Below, one piece after another: positions 33,758 to 45,889 of a stretch of DNA of 64,000 nucleotides (its first letter is position 1; each line of letters begins with the position of its first letter). Origin of the DNA: Arabidopsis thaliana (taxonomy: Eukaryota > Streptophyta > Magnoliopsida > Brassicales > Brassicaceae); NCBI RefSeq assembly GCF_000001735.4, contig NC_003070.9, positions 23,297,971-23,361,970 on the forward strand. Direction: 5' to 3'. Under the pieces are notes generated by a model. It was given only the letters and a program-made list of their open reading frames with translations. It was not told where the DNA came from and searched no databases. The position numbers were made by a program, and so were the translations under genes.

Positions 33758-34964
33758 ATGGATCAAAATTTGTATCGCAAGTGCCTGGTTATTTTATCGA
33801 TGATGGCAATGATCGGCACATCAATGGCTACATATGCCGGGACCCCATGGCGTACAGCCTCAGCCACTTTTTACGGTGACGACACCGGCAGCGCAACTAT
33901 GGGTAAAGTCCATATACTTCTACATTGTATTGTATGTAGAAGTAGAACACAAACTATATATGACTCGATTCCATATTATTTGAAACGATTGTTTGTTTGC
34001 ATTTCTATGTTTTAATGTACTAATCATATATCATAACATAAAAATGCAAACAAGATGAAACAATTATGGCTTATTTATAAATACATGAATCTTTAATTTC
34101 GAAGATCATTAAAATGTACTGACAATTTTTAACATGACCATGTATATCGATCAGGTGGGGCTTGTGGCTATGGTAACATGTATGACAGCGGCTACGGGGT
34201 AGCCACGACTGCGCTGAGCACAGCCCTGTTCAACGAGGGTTATGCATGCGGTCAATGTTTCCAGTTAAAGTGTGTGTCGTCGCCTAACTGCTACTACGGG
34301 TCACCAGCCACCGTGGTAACTGCAACCAACATATGTCCACCAAATTATGGCCAAGCATCCAACAATGGTGGATGGTGTAATCCGCCACGAGTCCATTTTG
34401 ATTTGACTAAACCAGCTTTTATGAAGATCGCTAACTGGAAGGCTGGTATCATCCCCGTCTCATATCGCAGGTAATATTCACATTTCATTAGAGCATTACA
34501 ATTATAGAGGTAGATTGAAAACGTAAAGAAATGGTTTATCTTAACCATAGTGAAATTATATATATTTATAGTCAAATATTTTGAATGATATCTTGTTTGA
34601 ATGCACCATTTGCAAATGCTAAAATATGATTATGTCGATATATATATGCAGAGTGGCATGTAAGAAGATCGGAGGAATAAGGTTCAAATTTGAAGGAAAT
34701 GGATATTGGCTACTTGTGTACGTGATGAACGTAGGTGGTCCAGGTGACATCAAGACCATGGCCGTTAAAGGTAGCCGCACAGGGTGGATCAACATGAGCC
34801 ATAACTGGGGAGCTTCGTACCAAGCCTTTTCTTCTCTCTACGGTCAGTCTCTCTCGTTCCGGCTCACCTCTTACACCACTCGTCAGACCATTTACGCTTA
34901 TAATGCTGCTCCGGCAAGCTGGAGCGCGGGCAAGACCTACCAGAGCAAGGCTAATTTTAACTAA
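33758..34964 (+). CDS. EXPA18: Alpha-expansin, root-hair type
   Basis: Three exons (33758-33902, 34155-34470, 34652-34964) give 257 residues. A signal peptide ([20 protein letters not shown]) sends it to the cell wall, where expansins loosen cellulose-hemicellulose contacts without hydrolysis. Domain 1 (GH45-like fold) shows [20 protein letters not shown], the paired cysteines, and HFDLT with the family's catalytic-like Asp. Domain 2 (cellulose-binding, CBM63) holds the aromatic/Trp surface and ends [15 protein letters not shown]. Intron positions match the alpha-expansin A/B pattern. The upstream RHE supports root-hair expression, and the locus is At1g62980. Upstream TTG at 33704 is in frame but is not a plausible start. 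Confidence 0.95.
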
Positions 34965-35822
34965 TTTAGGTCATATTCAATTCCGAGAAACCGGTTTATT
35001 TGAATATACGGTTTTGCCATTTGTTGTTGAGTCCGATCGATCGAGAGGTTGATCCTTTTTTTCTAATGAATAACTCCCTTTGGTTATATGGTAGTCATTA
35101 ATTCTTGTATATCCATCATTGGGTTGAGGAAAATTTGTTGATTTTTATGTGTGTTTAAAATTTTTGAATTATCTTCTCATTCATATATTAGCATCAAAAT
35201 GATTGATGGGATCATTGGTACTTTTTTTCTTATCAGAAAATGACTTTTCTAATTCAAGAGTTATCAATAAATATGACATAACGATTAGACGATATGATCA
35301 TGATTCGCCAATGTATGATACTCACTTCAGTTTAATATAAAGATCGTTTGACAAATTTTGATGCGAATTAAGAGAGTTTGTATACAATAATAGTACATTC
35401 TTAGAAAATAATTGCTGTTTTATAATTCTGATCTATTTAATACTTAAAATTAAATTTGACTAGAGTAAAAATGAAAAATTTGTAAAAGAACGTTATACAC
35501 AAACATTGAAACGTCAGTTATTTAAAAAATAGAAAATTATATATTCTATAAAACGTACACTTTACTCAAAACAATCTCACGCCGCCTACAGTTTCATACC
35601 CCAAGAAATCATATGGAGTAGCATAAAAACTATATACATATATACATAAATATATCTATCAAATAAAAGCAAACCTGTCCCTTCAATCCAAAGCCTTCAC
35701 CAAGCTCTAAAAAGAAAAGAGAAACTCATTTCTCATGATCGACTCTTCCTCTACACTTCTTCATCGCATCTTCTCATCACCTCAACATTCAAACGTGAAC
35801 AATTACTCCACCAATATCGAAA
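34965..35822. other. Intergenic, EXPA18 3' flank and DUF1191 promoter
   Basis: AT-rich spacer. Leader of the DUF1191 gene probably starts after the atatatacataaatatatc box near 35636. A short upstream ORF in another frame (35735, MIDSSSTLLHR) overlaps the DUF1191 start; its status is unclear. Confidence 0.4.
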
Positions 35823-36854
35823 ATGGTAACACTAACACTCTATCCTCCCTCTATTCAACTAATAATAATCGTATTATTCCTCTTCCTTCCCTCTCATCTA
35901 GAGGGTTCGACTTCTACTACTACTACTCAAGAAGCTCTCAATGAATCCTCAAGGCTTCTTGATCTCATTCTAAGAGATTACACTCTCAACTTCTTCAAGA
36001 ACCAACATTATTCTATCAAGACCGGTGTTATTCGGCGTGTTCATCTCCCGTCTGACTACTCCGGCATAAAACTTGACGCCGTTAGGTTCCGGTGTGGGAG
36101 TCTCCGACGATACGGAGCAAAAATCGAAGAATTCAATATTGGCGTTGGAGCTATTCTTGAGCCGTGTGGTGAACGTCTTTTGGTTGTGAGACAAAGCTTG
36201 GGATCAAAGTGGTCCGATATATATTACAAAAACTATGATCTCTCCGGTTATAGACTTGTGTCTCCGGTTCTAGGGCTCTTAGCTTATAACGCATTAAACG
36301 ATGTTGTTTTAGGGAATAACGTGAGTAGCTCTTATCAGATAAGTCTCCTCCTAGCCCGTACTAAAGATCCATCCAACGTTGATTTTGGGAACGTTTCTGG
36401 ACCGTCGGTGGTAGAGAGAACGTTCTTGAATAAGCCAATGTGCGCTACTTTTGAACTTGATGGAAAAGTAACGCTTGCCGCCGAAGTGAAGCCGTTTGTG
36501 TGCGCCGTTAAAACCAATGGACATTTTGGTTTAGTGGTGACGGATGATCCAAAATCGAATGGTGGAGGAGAAAAGGAGATGAAGAAGGAGAAGATCGGAC
36601 GGTGGAGGAAGGTTGTTGGAGGGCTTGTTGGGTCTGTGACGGTGGGGGTGGTGCTTTTAGGGCTGGTGGTGGCGGCTGCTGTAGTGACGGCAAAGAAAAG
36701 GAGAAGAAGGGCAAAAAGGGAAGAAATGGAGAGAAAAGCTTATGAAGAAGAAGCTTTTAGAGTAGTGTCAATGGTGGGGCATTCTAGGGCTTTCGTTGCT
36801 TCTGCTACAAGGACTTCTCCAGGTTTCATGGAATATGAGTTTGTTCCTAATTAA
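35823..36854 (+). CDS. DUF1191 single-pass membrane protein
   Basis: Intronless, 343 residues, locus At1g62981. A signal peptide (residues 1-28, IQLIIIVLFLFLPSHLEG) precedes a ~230-residue extracellular part with two widely spaced cysteine pairs (FRCGSLRRYG; AILEPCGERLLVVRQ; PMCATFELDG; PFVCAVKTNG). Then comes a transmembrane helix (VVGGLVGSVTVGVVLLGLVV) and a short basic/acidic cytoplasmic tail (KKRRRRAKREEMERKAYEEE). The length and the LGLLAYNALN / MCATFELDG blocks fit the plant DUF1191 family. No function is established that I know of; topology suggests a plasma-membrane or endomembrane protein facing the wall. An alternative upstream ATG at 35735 is in a different frame. Confidence 0.88.
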   Translation: MVTLTLYPPSIQLIIIVLFLFLPSHLEGSTSTTTTQEALNESSRLLDLILRDYTLNFFKNQHYSIKTGVIRRVHLPSDYSGIKLDAVRFRCGSLRRYGAKIEEFNIGVGAILEPCGERLLVVRQSLGSKWSDIYYKNYDLSGYRLVSPVLGLLAYNALNDVVLGNNVSSSYQISLLLARTKDPSNVDFGNVSGPSVVERTFLNKPMCATFELDGKVTLAAEVKPFVCAVKTNGHFGLVVTDDPKSNGGGEKEMKKEKIGRWRKVVGGLVGSVTVGVVLLGLVVAAAVVTAKKRRRRAKREEMERKAYEEEAFRVVSMVGHSRAFVASATRTSPGFMEYEFVPN

Positions 36855-39497
36855 TTAATTATATTTACGTGTGATTCCGTTTTTGTGGATTGTTTTCTTT
36901 TTTTTTTCTTTTGTAAAAACGGTTTTAATTTATGTTAAAATGCATGTTGTTGGGGGTTTTGGGACATATATATATATTTCGTTGGTGACAAGTAAGGTAC
37001 GTATGGTGATGATTTTTTCTTTCTTTCACGGTGATGAATTTACAAGGTAACACCGCTAGTGGCCTAGTAGTAAGTAGTAACTATTAAAGAAAATCAAATG
37101 AGCAAAGTTACATTCAAAGTCATTGATAAACAATAAAACATGGTCATTTTTTACACCAAAAAAAACAACATGATCGTTGCCTACACGTTAATTAACGAGG
37201 CATCAAGAATTATAATTTGATGAAATATGCCGTCTGGCGTCTTCATAAGAATACAATATGTTTGATGAAAATCTACCTCTAATCAAATGGTAGTTTTTTT
37301 TTTTTTTTGAGGAGTCACATAGCTAGGAAACGTTTTATGCTAGTAATATCACACACGGAAACAATTACGAACCCATGTGTACAAGTGTTTAGGCTTTGAG
37401 ACCTTAATGAAGTGCCCAATGAGAATTATTTTTAGGTCCACCAAACTCACAATATTATATGGCCCGTACATTAAATCACTAAAACTTAGTATCGTGTCAC
37501 TAATAGTATCTCATTGTTCTCTGATTAATGGCCGCATTATTATAAGTTTTTTTTTGTGTCAAAAGCATTATTATAAGTTGAGAAGTCGTTTTCATAGGAC
37601 CACAAATTGTTTCAGATGTGAGATGTCTTAAATCTTAGGCTTAAGAGAACGACAATTCTGTCCCTCTTTTCTTTGTTCGACCAACTCTGTCTTTGTCCCT
37701 CTTTATTTTGTTTCTTTCATTTTTCTATACGAACGAATATTTTTGATGTCATTGCGTAAAACAAAAGGGAATTTGTACATAACTACATAAAAAGGGAGAA
37801 ATGGAAAGTAGTTTTTCCATATTGGTGAAGGCGTGCATTATTCTCTTTTTCATTTAATAATATGCAAAATCCTCTTTTAATTTGTATTTTTTATTTTTGT
37901 TTATAGAATATATTATGTGCTATTATTTTAGTTTTTTTTGTGTCATGTATTATTGGCATTATTAAAAATATTTGATCTAATCCTATTACGATATAAACTA
38001 CATGCAACATATGCAATTACAACGACCAAGGATTCCATTGTTATGATGAAATATTATTTTAGTTTTTGTAATTAATTGCAGTTTTTTTTTTGCAAAAACT
38101 TAAGACTACTTGGATGGCTATTGGCTCCAATATGCCAAGCCGGAGGAAAACCAGAAGATTTAAGAATATATTTTTTTAAACGATGAAGTGGAAAAATAAT
38201 TTTTTTAACGTCCAACATGTATGTTCAGAAGATTTGTAATTCTGAACGGAACTATTACATGACGTTACAAAAAACCATGCCACAAGAGTATCCGGACTTA
38301 ACAACGTTTCACAACACATCAATTTTTTTTTTTTCAGTTTTATGGATATTTCTGAAATTCTAGCTAAAAACTATTAGTATATATTAAAGTTCATATATCA
38401 AACTATTGTTTGTGTGCTATATTAACTTCATATCAAACTAGGAAAAATATGAAAGCATTTTTCTATCTATCAAATAATACTGCAATTAAATTATCAGAGT
38501 GTTACTGTTTTAAGGTTATATGACTAAGAAATGGTGCATCAAAGCTGTATCACATTTTGTCCAAAAAAATTTAACTGTATCACGTAATTGAGTATTTAAT
38601 ATTTTAAAAGAATAACTAATTATATTTGTTCTTTACCAAAAGAAGAAAACAAATATACTATATTTCTATACTATTAAATAGTATTATCAATTAGGTGTTA
38701 ATACTATTTGTTAAGTGGGCGTTAGAGGATTAGGTGTGTCTACCGGTCCTGTCGTTAAAGGTGGGAAGATATTTTATTTTCCTCATTCTTTTTCAAAATT
38801 TCAACTAATTTTTAAGTTCAAGTTGTTGATCACTTATTAGGTCTTAAATCATTGTCACGAGAAGGAAAATAAAAGTGTTTTTAATTTTTATTTTAAGTTT
38901 ACATTTTATATACATACATATACACGTATTTATGATTTTTGTAAAGCACGTTGTTAACGTGCACTTTTTTCATAACTTTACGTCAAGGTATATATCAGCA
39001 TATTGTGGAATCAAACATATATATAGTAGCAGTTTTCTAGACTAAAGTAATTCAGATTAATTGTAAAGATAACAATCACCGTATAAAACAATCAACGTCC
39101 GTGTGTTTGTATTCACATATCTGATGAAAATTAGTAATTCTAGTTTTCAGTCTTTCGATTAACAATACAAAAATAATACTTTCAATATAATTTGATCTAT
39201 GTAAAAATAATATATGGTATGGCCGGACCAGACCCGTGTATAACAAACATTGTTTTAAATGTATTTTGTATACAAATAAGACAAAATAATCTATAAACAA
39301 ATAATGTATATTTTTAGAAAAGAATGGAGTGAAAAACAATTAAAGGGGAAAGAAATCAGGACAGCTTTATATAGGTTGATTTCATCTGACAATTCTCTCT
39401 CTCTCTCTTTTTCTAATCATACGAACACAATCTGCTTCAAGAATTAGGGTTTTGATCAGACACAAAAAGTATCTCTCTCCGGTCTTGTGTCAAGGTT
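36855..39497. other. 2.6-kb AT-rich intergenic region upstream of KNAT7
   Basis: No gene is supported. It contains homopolymer T runs (37293, 38319) and a small perfect palindrome gcacgttgttaacgtgc at about 38946-38962. A CT-rich leader (gacaattctctctctctctc, about 39389) precedes KNAT7. ACGT cores in the palindrome could bind bZIP/bHLH factors, but this is not testable by eye. Confidence 0.4.
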
Positions 39498-42378
39498 ATG
39501 CAAGAAGCGGCACTAGGTATGATGGGAGCCACCGTAGGCGGAGACGGAGACACCGCGGTCGTGGCGGAGCAGAATAGACAGTTGAAAGGTGAGATAGCGA
39601 CACATCCGATGTATGAGCAATTATTAGCCGCACACGTGGCGTGTTTAAGAGTAGCTACTCCAATAGATCAACTTCCGATCATTGAAGCTCAGCTTTCTCA
39701 ATCTCATCATCTTCTCCGTTCTTACGCTTCCACGGCCGTTGGATACCATCATGATCGTCACGAGCTCGATAATTTCTTGGTACGTTTGAATATAAATTTA
39801 TTAGTTATATTTTAAAAAATAATCTTGTTTGGTTAAATTACTTACAAGTTCTGTTTCTATCTTTTTTCATTTGAAAGTTTTTTTTTGATGGTTTCTAGTG
39901 GACTAACTTTGAATGAAGTTATGATTACTAACCAATCTCTGTTGGGAAATTATGTTTCAAACAAATTATGTTTTTTTCAATGATTTTCGTGTTTTACTTT
40001 TTACAAGATCGTTGGGAGTTTTATCGATCGAAGATGTAAACCTTTTGTCAATATATCAACAATTTCTATAAATTTTATAATTACTAATTCCTCTTGTGGG
40101 AAGTTATACTTCAAACAAATTATGTTTTTTTCCAATGATTTAAGTTATTGGTATTTTTTTACCTGATTTTTGTGAAGAAGTGGTTTTGTTCAACTTTCAT
40201 GGAAATTTATGTATCTTCACACGAATGTTCAAATGTATAATACACACACATAGATGTAGATATGGTTTTTTGTATAGTTAGGTGCTAAATTTCACATAGA
40301 GTGAGTCAATGTTAAATGTCATTTTGTAATTAAATTGAAATTCTATTTAAACTTTGAATATTATCATGTTAGTTACGATTGATTTTCTACTCCGACCTAA
40401 AATTTGCAATTGCATTAAAGTTGGAATTGATATTGCAACTATAATTTTGGAATTAGCTTGTGAAATGTTCCAAAAAAATTCGGTTTTATTTATATTTATT
40501 TAAGTTAGGTAGAAAATAGGACTATATAATGATCTAACCGCTCAAAACACACCACACCAGAAGCACATATTTATATGTGTGTATGCATATATGTGGAAAA
40601 TGTTTACACATTGAATAATTATATGAAATGTGAGAGGATATATAAAACATTTAACAATTATAATTAATTGGAAACAGGCACAATATGTAATGGTGTTGTG
40701 TAGCTTCAAAGAACAGCTGCAACAGCACGTGAGGGTTCATGCCGTCGAAGCTGTTATGGCTTGCCGTGAAATTGAGAACAACCTTCATTCTCTTACAGGT
40801 TCTTTTCTTTTCCACTTTTTTAATGGTATTTTTTATAACCCAATTAAAAAACATAACTTCATGATAATTACATGTTATTATATATACCACATAGCTATAG
40901 AATCAGAAAGTACTTAAGATATATATAATTAAAATTCCTGTTAAAAATTAGCGATAGTTAAAACAAATAATAGAGTTAGGTATATCTAAAGGTTCTTGCT
41001 GATCATACCAGATATGAACAACTAGTAAACATATTAAATGTAAGGTGTTGGAAGATGATCAGGAAGAGTATATTATATGCCCACACAATAAGAAATAGAG
41101 ATTTTATTTGTGCTTATATAGTTATATTATATGATTAGTCTAAAGATGAAATTTCTTAATTATACGAAATTATTAAAAATATTTATTTTTGCACTGATGA
41201 CCACGTAAAGCGTGGGATGTATTGATTAGGATTATTGTATGCGTAAGGGCATATCAGGCTTGAGCCTAAGTTTGGGCTTGGGCTTGACGTCTAAATCTTG
41301 TAGTTTGACTGTTGGAGTAACATTTCGTTTAAAACGTTCTGTATTCTTGTAGGAGCAACTTTAGGAGAAGGGTCGGGTGCGACTATGTCGGAGGATGAGG
41401 ATGATCTTCCGATGGATTTCTCGTCAGATAATTCCGGCGTTGATTTTAGCGGCGGCCACGATATGACGGGATTTGGTCCGTTGCTACCGACTGAATCGGA
41501 AAGATCCCTTATGGAAAGAGTCAGACAAGAACTCAAACTAGAACTCAAACAGGTATAATTAACTAATATGTTATGATTCACAATAGTAATACAGTTATTT
41601 TACTATTTATTTTCTTGTTATGACGTTTGTTTATTTTTCGGATAAGGGTTTTAAATCGAGAATCGAAGATGTAAGAGAAGAGATAATGAGGAAGAGAAGG
41701 GCTGGGAAATTGCCAGGAGACACAACTACTGTCTTGAAAAATTGGTGGCAACAACATTGCAAATGGCCTTACCCTACGGTGAGTACTCTCTATATTTTAC
41801 GAACAACAAATATAGTTTCCGTCTAATTGTTTGTTTGGGTTTACGTTTTCATGAAATAATATGATAATCATTATAACATGAAACAACAAATGAAGATAGA
41901 TATGTAAATGCAAAGAAACAATCAAGACCCATTTTGGTTACACTCAAAGTCACAACATGCATTTTTTTTCTATTCTTCAAACATACTGAATTTGTTACTA
42001 ATACTCAAAAACACTATACATCTCTCTCCCGTTCAATATTTGGCACAAGCCAAAAAGGTGGACTACAGTCTAAAGTTGCATGCTATAGTGGAAAAGAAAT
42101 AGCCTTTGACGCTATCAGATCTGCACATGCATTGGCCTCTCTTCGTTGAAACTGAAACTGATTGTTTTTGTTTTCTTTCCTAAAATGTCATTAACAACAA
42201 CAAATTTATAATGTAAAAAAATATGTGTCTTGAACAGGAAGATGACAAGGCAAAATTGGTGGAGGAGACAGGATTGCAGTTGAAGCAAATCAACAATTGG
42301 TTCATTAACCAACGCAAGAGGAATTGGCACAACAACTCTCACTCCCTCACTTCCTTGAAGTCCAAGCGCAAACACTAA
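39498..42378 (+). CDS. KNAT7: KNOTTED1-like homeodomain protein (class II KNOX)
   Basis: Five exons (39498-39779, 40678-40798, 41353-41552, 41647-41778, 42238-42378) encode 291 residues. Order: KNOX1 ([20 protein letters not shown]), KNOX2 (split by intron 1, ending [20 protein letters not shown]) and an acidic linker. Next come the ELK helix ([20 protein letters not shown]) and a three-amino-acid-loop homeodomain. In the homeodomain the extra PYP triplet (WPYPTEEDKAKL) and recognition helix [11 protein letters not shown] are intact. By locus (At1g62990) it is KNAT7, a regulator of secondary-wall deposition that works with MYB75/BLH/OFP partners; that is published knowledge. Intron 1 is long (898 bases) and contains a short direct repeat. 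Confidence 0.95.
39921..40140. repeat. Direct repeat inside KNAT7 intron 1
   Basis: About 65-bp units at 39921-39985 and 40077-40140 share atnattactaa and ttcaaacaaattatgttttt followed by caatgatt. They are 157 bases apart and moderately diverged. Confidence 0.6.
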
Positions 42379-44539
42379 TCTCTTCTTACTATATTAGTTA
42401 CTACCTCTACATATATTCATACTAATTACACTGCTAAGACATGCATGATACATACGTAATTCATGTTACTGATAATAACGAGGTGTGATCATTAATATCA
42501 TGTACTTACTTAGCTTATTAGATCCACCGACTACTATATGATTTGTGCGTTGCGTGATTACTGGTTGTTACTAGATTGTAATTCATTTTGTTTGTATTGT
42601 GCATTCAAATTTATCTTTTTGGTAAGAACACTGATTTTGTAACGTGTTTTCCGTGGATGACTAGACCATCATTTGGAAATATAAAGTAATGATGCCGACA
42701 AAAAAGGCAGTGTTTTATAAAATATAAGCCATATCATAATATCTTTGGACCGATCAATGAAAGAAATCGTCCATAAAAATGGATTAGTTTAATTCCAGTT
42801 TAGATTATTGGTATTCTCAAAAACTAATTAACGTATAGTTTTCTAGTTCTTTATTTGATACCAAGATTTGTGTAACTTAATATTTTCAAACGAGTTTACA
42901 AACACAACTAGACCGAGAAATAGATATATGATGTATTCATTAAAAAAGAAAAAATAGCTCTTGAGATTGAGAACTTGGGATCTTACTATCTTAGAAAAGT
43001 CACCACATGCCGCCATCATTTGTCCACTACGATTCAGACAGAAGATCCGATCTGTTTATATATATATATATAAAAGTAAAGACATTACTTTATGCCTTAT
43101 GGTAACCCCCGATTACTATAACATTAAACTACTAATTAATTTGACAAAAGAAGTTGGACTGACTGCTTAATAAATGAATGTTAGTGACATACGTATATAT
43201 TTTCGATAACGTGTATGGTATTTAAGGGCAGGGGGATTTGTACATTTGGAGTTTTATATGCTTAATATATCAAATGTTGTATAGATCCAGATCTTTGGTT
43301 TAAACCTCATTAGTTTCGATGTCAAATCAATTACAATATATATAGAAACTTTGCAATTACAATATTTAGTACCAAAAATCGGTGGAATTATGTACATATG
43401 AATATGATATAAATCACTACATTAATTTGTAATTGAGATGTATCTGTATATTTATTGAAATGATACTATGTTTAAAGGGTTACCGATTCGTTAACGGGTT
43501 CTTTTGCTAAGTTAGCTCTTTGATCTCATAAGATTCGGATGCTTAATATAATATACGCATTTATAGTCGATAATTGTGAATTGTAAATTCAAAACAGTAA
43601 CGTGTTTTAAGTGTTTTTTTCTTTTTCTTCGAACTTTTTAATTTTCACTATTAAAAAATAGTATGAGTAGTAGTTGACCAGAAAAAGGGTGGTAAAAAGA
43701 AAAAAAAGAGATTCTTTAATTAAAATTGCAACGAATAATACATATTTTAAATTCAGACACCCAATGAAGTGGAATCTCCTTTGTGTTTAACTAATAATTT
43801 CTCACGCCACCGCTTTCACAGATCTCTGTCTAAAATTCAGACAACAATAAACTATTTTAAACACACAAAACCACTACGAAACACAATAATTCATGTTTAG
43901 GGTGATCTGTCACATATTATATTCATATATTGAAATAATTTTTTGTTATTCCTACTAACACATTTTTTTCAATGACATTTCCACGAAATAAAATTTATAA
44001 AGTCTTCTTATATTTACTGAATAAAAGTTCTACATTATGCTATTAAAAGTGTATAAAGTAACAACAAATTTATACATAATAACAAGTTTTCTTATAAAAA
44101 TATTAATAGCATTTTTTTTTATCCATAGAACTATTTTTATCATATAATTTTAAAAACGGGATAACTTGTTTATTTTATGTTAAATTTAAGTTAACTAGTT
44201 GTATAAGTACTAATGAAAACATTTTCTTAAATTCAATAACAAAAATTTATCACTACTCCAATTATCTACACATGTTTTGCTTAATTTTTGGTAATGTCAC
44301 CTAAATTTAACAATTTCCTAAAATATTCATGAAAAAAAACTCATGGGTCACAAATCTCAAATAAGAAACGATGGGTGGTCAAAAGAAAAAAACTAAAAAG
44401 ATTATTGCTTCCCCGAGAAATTGGGATAAAAAGAAGCAACACCGATCACAACGTCTCCCTATACCATCTCCTTCAGATCCACACACTCTCTCTTATATCT
44501 CTCCGGCGAAAACTTTCCGATCACCGACAAAAAAAAAAA
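42379..44539. other. 2.2-kb AT-rich intergenic region
   Basis: 3' flank of KNAT7 and promoter of UER1. A (TA)n microsatellite lies at about 43057-43072. The 180 bases before the UER1 ATG are a likely leader; an upstream in-frame ATG at 44375 would add 55 unconserved residues and is not preferred. Nothing else is recognised. Confidence 0.4.
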
Positions 44540-45889
44540 ATGGTTGCAGACGCAAACGGTTCATCATCAAGCTCATTTAACTTCCTAATCTACGGTAAAA
44601 CCGGATGGATCGGTGGTTTACTCGGTAAACTCTGCGAAGCTCAAGGAATCACTTACACTTACGGCTCCGGTCGTCTTCAAGATCGTCAATCGATCGTCGC
44701 CGACATCGAATCCGTGAAACCTAGCCACGTGTTCAACGCTGCTGGAGTCACCGGTCGTCCTAATGTTGATTGGTGCGAATCTCACAAAGTTGAGACGATT
44801 CGTACTAATGTCGCCGGAACCCTAACTCTCGCTGACATTTGCAGAGAGAAAGGACTTGTTCTGATCAATTACGCTACGGGTTGTATATTTGAGTATGATT
44901 CGGGTCATCCTCTCGGGTCGGGTATTGGATTCAAGGAGGAGGATACTCCTAATTTCACCGGATCTTTCTACTCTAAAACCAAAGCTATGGTGAGTAACTT
45001 TTTACATTTTCAATCCTTTTATTTATGAATAACTTCAGATTTGATCTGTATCTTTAGTTTCTTCTTTGAGTAAACCCCAAAATCTAAGATTTTTTAGTAA
45101 ATTAAGTTCTGATTTGTGTGAATTGTTGAGGTTTTGACTTTTGAATGTAAGATTAGCTCTCAAATTGTTTCAGATGATTGTAGATTAGACTTGTGAGAGC
45201 TTCGTTAATTTACATTTTGACCCCTTTAGTTACTTAGGACATTATTCAGATTTGACCTGTTGCTAATTTGGTTTCAATACTTGTGATTGCTTAGGTCTTA
45301 GATGTTAAATTAGCAATAAAAATGTTCCAGATGAAATACTTTGACCAGAACTTATTGATTCATATAATCATTATCATGATAAGCTCGTGTATTGACTGTT
45401 GGAATCTGGTTTTGATCTTGGTGAATCATTCAGGTGGAGGAGCTGCTCAAGAACTATGAAAATGTATGCACGCTAAGAGTGCGAATGCCGATTTCATCGG
45501 ATCTAACAAACCCGAGAAACTTCATCACGAAGATTGCTCGGTATGAGAAAGTTGTGGACATCCCAAACTCGATGACAATCCTCGATGAGCTTCTCCCGAT
45601 ATCAATCGAAATGGCGAAGAGGAACTTAACCGGGATCTACAATTTCACTAACCCGGGTGTTGTGAGCCACAACGAGATCTTGGAGATGTACAGAGACTAC
45701 ATTGACCCGAGTTTTACTTGGAAGAACTTCACATTGGAGGAACAAGCTAAAGTGATTGTGGCGCCAAGGAGTAACAATGAGCTTGATGCAACTAAGTTGA
45801 AGACTGAGTTCCCTGAGTTGATGTCTATCAAAGAGTCTCTGATCAAGTTCGTGTTTGAGCCCAACAAGAAGACTGAAGTTAAAGCTTGA
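44540..45889 (+). CDS. UER1: UDP-4-keto-6-deoxyglucose 3,5-epimerase/4-reductase
   Basis: Two exons (44540-44989, 45434-45889) encode 301 residues. This is the bifunctional NRS/ER enzyme that turns UDP-4-keto-6-deoxy-D-glucose into UDP-L-rhamnose in the cytosol, supplying rhamnose for pectin and glycosides. The N-terminus carries the short-chain dehydrogenase NAD(P)-binding motif (FLIYGKTGWIGGLLG). NAAGVTGRPNVDWCE follows, and the catalytic Y-x-x-x-K is YSKTK, just before the intron. It lacks the N-terminal 4,6-dehydratase domain of the RHM proteins, to whose C-terminal half it is equivalent. The ATG at 44540 gives the usual length and follows an A-rich leader. Locus At1g63000. Confidence 0.95.

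Noticed and set aside
35735-35944. Ser/Asn-rich ORF overlapping the DUF1191 start
   Set aside because: Different frame, no signal peptide or family features; it could be a uORF but there is no further evidence.
37036-37080. tRNA/SINE A-box-like wording (ctagtggcctagtagtaag)
   Set aside because: No B box, tail or target duplication; too little to call.
44375-44539. N-terminal extension of UER1 from an upstream ATG
   Set aside because: It would add 55 Lys/His-rich residues that are not part of the enzyme fold; the ATG at 44540 gives the usual length.
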